Below are positions 14,469 through 18,862 of a DNA stretch of 18,862 nt, piece by piece. This DNA comes from CAZVAR01 sp964625225 (GTDB lineage Bacteria; Pseudomonadota; Alphaproteobacteria; JAJUGE01). The number at the start of each line of letters is the position of its first letter. Within the stretch, counting starts at the first letter, position 1. Location of the stretch: assembly GCA_964625225.1 (NCBI GenBank), contig CAZVAR010000073.1:1-18862 (forward strand). Direction: 5' to 3'. Below the pieces are notes generated by a model. The model did no database searches. It worked only from the letters and a program-made list of their open reading frames with translations, and was not told the DNA's origin. The translations under genes were made by a program, and so were the position numbers.

Positions 14469-16553
14469 TCACAGCGGCGGCCCGGTACGCCGCGGCAGAC
14501 CGCGGCCGAGCCAGCGGCTGCGGAACAGACGGGTGAGGAGACGGTCGGTGGTGTGGCCGTACAGATGAGCCGCCTTGCGGCGGAGACGGGCGCCGCTCGG
14601 CGACGGGACGAGCTGAAGCGTACGGCTGTGGAAATCCTCGAGGCCGGGGCGGTGGCCGATGCTGATGACCGCGGCATCGGGCAGCTCCCGGTCGAAGATC
14701 GACATCACCACCTGCTGGCTGTCCTCGTCGAGCGCGGACGTGGCCTCGTCGAGGAAGACCCAAAGCGGCCGATGCAACAGCAGCCGCGCGAAGGCGAGCC
14801 GCTGCTGCTGGCCGAGCGACATGGATTTGTCCCACCGCTCCTCGTGATCGAGCATCGCCACGAACCGACCCAGCCCGACGCGCTCCAGCACCCCCGTGAC
14901 CGCCTCCGTCGAAAACTCGTCCGGTCCGGCCGGATAGGTCACGGCCGACCGCAGCGTGCCCAGCGGCAGGTAGGGCCGCTGCGGCATGAACTGCATCGTG
15001 TTCCGCGGCGGCAACAGGATCAGCCCATGCCCCCACGGCCAAAGGCCGGCGATCGCCCGGAACAGCGTGCTCTTGCCCGAACCGGACTCGCCGACGATCA
15101 GAACCCGCTCGCCGGGCCGGATCTCCGCGTTTGCCTCCTCGATCACGACGTGCCCGTCGTGCAGGAGGATACCGACATCCTCGAAGGCGAGGCCGCCGCG
15201 GGGATGGTCGGCAAGGCGGATGCATTGGCTCTCGTTCTCGACCGTGTCGACGTGATCGAGCGCATCCTGGAAGCTGGCAACCCGCCCCAGGGATGCCCGC
15301 CAGTCGGCGATCCGGGGGAAATTGTCCACGAACCAGCGCAGCGAAGACGAGACCTGGTTGAAGGCGCCGACGACCATCATCAGCCCGCCGAGGGTGAGCC
15401 CGCCGCTGAAATAGCCGGGCGCCGCGACCAGAATGGGGATCACGATCATCAGCCAGCCATAGCCGGAGGTGATCCAGGTCAGGCGCGACAGCGCACCCGA
15501 GAGCCGGCGCATCGCGGCGAGCACGGTTCCGGCCGCGCCGTCGAGGATGCGGCGCTCGTCGGCCTCACCGCCATAGAGGGCGACGCTCTCGGCGCTCTCG
15601 CTGACGCGCACCAGGGCGAACCGGAACTCCGCCTCGCGCGCGTAGCGCTGCGAGTTAAGGTCGATCAACGGAAAGCCCACCCGCCAGGTCAGGAAAGAGC
15701 CGAGCAGCGCATAGGCGATCGCGCACCAGACCATGTAACCGGGAATGGCGACGCTCCGGCCGGCGATCTCGAAGACCACCTGGGAGGAGAGTGCCCAGAG
15801 GATGCCCATGAAGCTGATCAGAAGCAGGGACGATTGCAGCAGGCCCACGCCGAGCTCGGTCGAGAGTTCCGTGACCTGCCGGGAATCCTCCTGGATTCTC
15901 TGGTCGGGGTTGGTACCCAGCTCGCTCGCCATCCCGAGCCGGTAGGCACGGCCCGGCACCAGCCAGGAATCGAGCAGCCGGTGCGTGATCCAGGCGCGCA
16001 GGCGCACCTTCATCATCTCCTGGAGCCAGGTCTGCGCGACCACCAGGGCGAGCAAGGCCGCCACGATCTCGACGAAGACGACGAGCTGATAGCCGAACGC
16101 GGCGAGCTGCTTGTTCTCCAGCGCGTCGAAGAAGGCGCCATGCCAAGTGTTCAGATAGATCTGCCCGACCATGTTGCCGATGATCACCATCACGAGGCCG
16201 GCGGCGAGGAGGAAGAGAGGCCGGCCGTGCGGCGACCGGCGGACCCCCTTGAGCAGCCGCCGGACCTCGCGCAGGACACCTTGCCGCGGCGGCGGCGGGC
16301 CGGCCTCGCTGCGGGCCTCGATCTGCGCCGTCCGGGGAACCAGGACGGGGTTGCTCTGGGCCGGGCGTGCTTCGATTCGCCGGCGGATTAGCGCGTGGGC
16401 ATCCTCGGCGCCGGCATCACGAGCCAGCGCGCGGACCACGCTCTCGACCGCAGGCTCGTGCGTCTCGTGCGCACGCCCGGCCGGCGGGTGCTCGCCGCCG
16501 GCCACTGCTTCCGGCCCCTCGCCCCGGGATCCATGCGGGAAATTGATCGGCAT
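14469..16553 (-). CDS. Fused ABC transporter, SbmA/BacA-YddA type (permease plus ATPase)
   Basis: With the ATG at 16553 the protein has 694 residues. A roughly 90-residue disordered N-terminal tail precedes the membrane domain (about 110-440), which shows the family pattern NTWHGAFFDALENK after the first helix and YFSGGLTLGGLMMVVGAFNQ near the end. The ATPase follows, with Walker A GESGSGKST (488-496), signature SLGQQQR (579-585) and Walker B VFLDEATSALD (about 599-609). This is the ABC_membrane_2 group with YddA, the peroxisomal ABCD proteins and mycobacterial Rv1819c; some members take up peptides or cobalamin. Substrate here is unknown. A TTG at 16610 would add 19 residues and lies 14 bases after the upstream ABC gene; neither start has a good ribosome-binding site. 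It is probably cotranscribed with that gene. Confidence 0.9.
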   Translation of the reverse strand: MPINFPHGSRGEGPEAVAGGEHPPAGRAHETHEPAVESVVRALARDAGAEDAHALIRRRIEARPAQSNPVLVPRTAQIEARSEAGPPPPRQGVLREVRRLLKGVRRSPHGRPLFLLAAGLVMVIIGNMVGQIYLNTWHGAFFDALENKQLAAFGYQLVVFVEIVAALLALVVAQTWLQEMMKVRLRAWITHRLLDSWLVPGRAYRLGMASELGTNPDQRIQEDSRQVTELSTELGVGLLQSSLLLISFMGILWALSSQVVFEIAGRSVAIPGYMVWCAIAYALLGSFLTWRVGFPLIDLNSQRYAREAEFRFALVRVSESAESVALYGGEADERRILDGAAGTVLAAMRRLSGALSRLTWITSGYGWLMIVIPILVAAPGYFSGGLTLGGLMMVVGAFNQVSSSLRWFVDNFPRIADWRASLGRVASFQDALDHVDTVENESQCIRLADHPRGGLAFEDVGILLHDGHVVIEEANAEIRPGERVLIVGESGSGKSTLFRAIAGLWPWGHGLILLPPRNTMQFMPQRPYLPLGTLRSAVTYPAGPDEFSTEAVTGVLERVGLGRFVAMLDHEERWDKSMSLGQQQRLAFARLLLHRPLWVFLDEATSALDEDSQQVVMSIFDRELPDAAVISIGHRPGLEDFHSRTLQLVPSPSGARLRRKAAHLYGHTTDRLLTRLFRSRWLGRGLPRRTGPPL

Positions 16554-16624
16554 CGGAGGGTCTCGCGTTCGCGCCGCGACGGCTGGTCGGACAGCACGAT
16601 CATGCGCCAAGAGCGGTGCCGCCG

Positions 16625-18421
16625 TCAGCCGCTTCTCTTGGCCGGAGCCACGAAGCTCCCTTCGGCAACCAGCCGCGCGAACGGTCCGGACCCGCGCGCC
16701 AGGTCCTCGAACCGGCCCCGCTCGACAATCCGACCGCCGTCCAGCACGAGAATGAGATCCGCGTCCACGACGGTCGAAAGCCGGTGGGCGATAACGAAGG
16801 TCGTCCGGCCCTGCCGCGCCGCATCCAGGGCCCGCTTGATCCGGCCCTCGGTCTCGGTATCGAGGGCGCTGGTCGCCTCGTCCAGGATCAGGATGGGCGC
16901 GTTCTTGAGCAGCGCCCGCGCGATGGCGAGCCGCTGGCGCTCGCCGCCGGAGAGGGCCTGCCCGCGCTCTCCGATCACGAAGTCGAATCCGCCCGGCTTG
17001 CGGCGGATAAAGGCATGGGCTTCGGCCAGCCGCGCCGCCGCCTCCAACTCCGCATCGCTCGCATCCGCACGGCCGATCCGCAGATTGTCGCTAATCGAGC
17101 GGTTGAACAGGCCGGCATCCTGAAACACGACCGCCACCGCTTGCCGCAGCGAGTCGAGCGTCACCGTACGGATGTCGATGCCATCGATGGTGATGCGCCC
17201 CTCCTGCGGATCGCGCAGCCGCTGCAGCAGCGCCAGCGTGGTCGTCTTGCCGGAGCCGGTCGGACCGACCAGGGCCACGGTCTGCCCGGGCTGGGCCTCG
17301 AAGCTGAGGTCGAACACCCCCTGCTCCGAATTCGGGAAGCGGTAGGTCACGTTCTCGAACGCGACATGCCCCCGGACCTTCTCCAGCGGCGCCGCACCGG
17401 GCATCTCCTTCACCTCGCCGCCGGCGGTGAGAAGGTCGAAGAAGGACCGCATCGTCGGGACCTGCACGAAGAAGCGCGCGACGAACCCGGCGATCTGATC
17501 GAGACGACCGATGAGGAGGTTGGCGAAACCGACGAACGCCACGATCTCGCCAATCGTGACGTCGCCCGATGCGGCCAGCACGCTGCCCACCGCCAGGATC
17601 ACCACCATGACGATGGTGGCCGCGGCACGGGTCAGCACCGTCAGCATCGCCCACCAGGTGAGCACGGGATACTGCGCCGCCAGCAGCCGGCGCATCAGCT
17701 CCTGCAGCGCTGAAGCCTCGGCGGAGAGGCGGGCATAGCTCTGCACCACGACGACGTTGCCGATCACGTCGCCGACCCGCCTGAAGACGTCCTGATGATG
17801 GCGCTCGACCGCCGACTGGCCGGCCTCGGTCCGGCGGACGACGACCAGGTTGATCGCCACGTAAGCGACGGCCAGCGCCCCCAGCAGTGCGGCCAGCCGC
17901 CAGTCCATCGCGATCGCGGTCGGGACCAGCAGGCCGATTCCGACCACGGCCGCGAGATGCTCGCGGAAGACGGCGAGCCACAGCATGAACAGGGCATCGG
18001 TCCCGGCCAGCAAGGTGCGCACGACCCGCCCGGAGCCCTCGCGTGCATGAAAGCTGAGCGGCAGGGTGATGGCCCGCTCGAACGCGTCGGCCATGACGGC
18101 GAGCCGGCGCCGGTGCGCGAGCCGGTCGGCATGGAGCGCAACCGTAACGCCGGCGGCGATCCCGCCGATTCCGAGCACCGCCCAGAGTCCGATCAGGTGT
18201 AGCGCCGGCCGGCCGGAAGCGACCGCGTCCACCACACGGCCGAACAGTACCGGCTCGGCGAGTTGCACGACGCCGATGACGACGTTCGCCGCCGCCAACC
18301 CCGATGCGACCCGCCATTCCGGTTTGAGGAGGCCGAGCGCGCGGCCGTAAGTGTCCAGGAGCGCCAAGGGCCCGGCCCGTTTCACGAATGCATGGCACCG
18401 GCAGGTGCACGCGCCACGCAT
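16625..18421 (-). CDS. NdvA/ChvA-like ABC exporter (cyclic beta-glucan type)
   Basis: A fused exporter half-transporter of about 580-600 residues. From the ATG at 18421, six membrane helices fill about residues 30-320. The ATPase has Walker A GPTGSGKTT (386-394), Q-loop Q434 within VVFQDAGLFNRSISDNLRIG, signature LSGGERQ (490-496), Walker B LILDEATSALD and H-loop IAHRLST. The LYGRALGLL-like start (here DTYGRALGLL), AEPVLFGRVVDAV and the FQDAGLFNRSI block match NdvA/ChvA, which exports cyclic beta-1,2-glucan to the periplasm. The synthase NdvB is not in the window, so the substrate is inferred. The start is uncertain: the cysteine-rich first residues look non-native, and GTG 18385 or TTG 18367 would fit the family's length better. 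Confidence 0.87.
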   Translation of the reverse strand: MRGACTCRCHAFVKRAGPLALLDTYGRALGLLKPEWRVASGLAAANVVIGVVQLAEPVLFGRVVDAVASGRPALHLIGLWAVLGIGGIAAGVTVALHADRLAHRRRLAVMADAFERAITLPLSFHAREGSGRVVRTLLAGTDALFMLWLAVFREHLAAVVGIGLLVPTAIAMDWRLAALLGALAVAYVAINLVVVRRTEAGQSAVERHHQDVFRRVGDVIGNVVVVQSYARLSAEASALQELMRRLLAAQYPVLTWWAMLTVLTRAAATIVMVVILAVGSVLAASGDVTIGEIVAFVGFANLLIGRLDQIAGFVARFFVQVPTMRSFFDLLTAGGEVKEMPGAAPLEKVRGHVAFENVTYRFPNSEQGVFDLSFEAQPGQTVALVGPTGSGKTTTLALLQRLRDPQEGRITIDGIDIRTVTLDSLRQAVAVVFQDAGLFNRSISDNLRIGRADASDAELEAAARLAEAHAFIRRKPGGFDFVIGERGQALSGGERQRLAIARALLKNAPILILDEATSALDTETEGRIKRALDAARQGRTTFVIAHRLSTVVDADLILVLDGGRIVERGRFEDLARGSGPFARLVAEGSFVAPAKRSG

Positions 18422-18598
18422 CGCCGATTCTGCCACAATGGCGGCCGACGGCGGTAGCGTCGGCCGGAGCCTCCGGACATACGCGCGGGCGGCGCCGGGC
18501 GTCCCTCCGCGACCGCCGCGGCGGCGCGACCCGGTGGGATCGGAGCCGGTCTTCGGCTAGGCTGGGAGCAGTGCCACAATGCCGAAGGGAACAGCATC

Positions 18599-18862
18599 AT
18601 GGACGTCCGTGCCGCCGTCGCCCATGCGCCGGGACAGCCCCTGAGCATCGAAACGGTGCAGCTCGAAGGACCCCGGCGCGGCGAGGTGCTGGTCGAGATC
18701 AAGGCGACCGGCATCTGCCATACCGATGCCTATACCCTCTCCGGCGCCGATCCCGAAGGCCTGTTCCCGGCCATTCTCGGGCACGAGGGGGCCGGCGTGG
18801 TGGTCGACGTTGGCGAAGGAGTCACGAGCGTGAAGCCCGGCGACCATGTCATCCCGCTCTAC
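18599..18862 (+). CDS. S-(hydroxymethyl)glutathione dehydrogenase (class III alcohol dehydrogenase), 5' part
   Basis: The first 88 residues of a zinc-dependent medium-chain dehydrogenase are present; the rest lies beyond the window. Catalytic zinc ligand C40 (ATGICHTDAYTLSG) and the GHEGAG motif with H62 and E63 are visible. The run SGADPEGLFPAILGHEGAG is specific to class III enzymes, which oxidise the formaldehyde-glutathione adduct with NAD and also reduce S-nitrosoglutathione. A GAAGGGAA ribosome-binding site precedes the ATG at 18599. It is divergent from the NdvA-like gene. The symbol would be frmA or adhC by convention, but naming varies in this group. Confidence 0.93.
   Translation, partial: MDVRAAVAHAPGQPLSIETVQLEGPRRGEVLVEIKATGICHTDAYTLSGADPEGLFPAILGHEGAGVVVDVGEGVTSVKPGDHVIPLY

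Noticed and set aside
14553..16391. 612-residue plus-strand frame opposite the SbmA/YddA-type ABC gene
   Set aside because: The opposite strand carries Walker A, signature and Walker B motifs in order; this frame is an antisense artefact.
18431..18581. Repeated TGCCACAATG at 18431 and 18572 between the divergent NdvA-like and dehydrogenase genes
   Set aside because: Ten bases on the same strand, no dyad symmetry, and one copy lies at the edge of the possible coding region; too little to call an operator.

Overview
The window is very GC-rich, densely coding DNA. Its gene content points to an alphaproteobacterium, most likely of the Rhodospirillales type: a PII gene (glnK) divergent from a UbiH/COQ6 hydroxylase, a CGPC-type CnoX thioredoxin in a cluster with LonN, Trm112-like and DUF971 proteins, an NdvA/ChvA-like exporter, and glutathione-dependent formaldehyde dehydrogenase. 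No 16S rRNA gene or other species marker is present, so the assignment rests on gene content only.

Layout. At the left edge is the 5' end of glnK (minus strand, cut by the window), divergent from a UbiH-family monooxygenase (310-1602). A minus-strand housekeeping cluster follows (4527 down to 1738): ProXp-ala-type deacylase, CnoX-like thioredoxin/TPR protein, LON N-terminal-domain protein, Trm112/UPF0434 protein and DUF971 protein. The last four are overlapping or nearly so, and the cluster ends at an intrinsic terminator. An intact tRNA-Gly(GCC) with its own promoter and terminator lies at 4667-4741.

The accessory part runs from about 4797 to 12300. It opens with about 420 bases with no supportable gene. 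Next comes a LuxR-type HTH / alpha-beta hydrolase fusion gene (minus strand). Divergent from it are four plus-strand genes for exported proteins: a two-domain periplasmic protein, a second secreted protein, a 685-residue protein with coiled coils, a hydrophobic segment and three 16-residue repeats, and an outer-membrane beta-barrel. A perfect 7-2-7 palindrome sits in the divergent promoter region. Past the barrel gene, at 12221-12267, is a degenerate copy of the 3' half of the tRNA-Gly (34 of 47 positions identical, ungapped). The accessory block is therefore bracketed by an intact tRNA and a tRNA remnant, as in an old integrated element, though no integrase is visible.

To the right, a polytopic membrane protein overlaps a FecR-domain lipoprotein (12673-14378). 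Two different fused ABC exporters follow on the minus strand (SbmA/BacA-YddA type and NdvA type). The window ends in the 5' part of an S-(hydroxymethyl)glutathione dehydrogenase gene.

The strongest candidate for something undescribed is the 5219-12037 module. My reading is that a cytosolic sensor/regulator with its own hydrolase domain may control a set of envelope or secreted proteins ending in an outer-membrane barrel. Function is not known for most of these proteins, and the joint role is inference.
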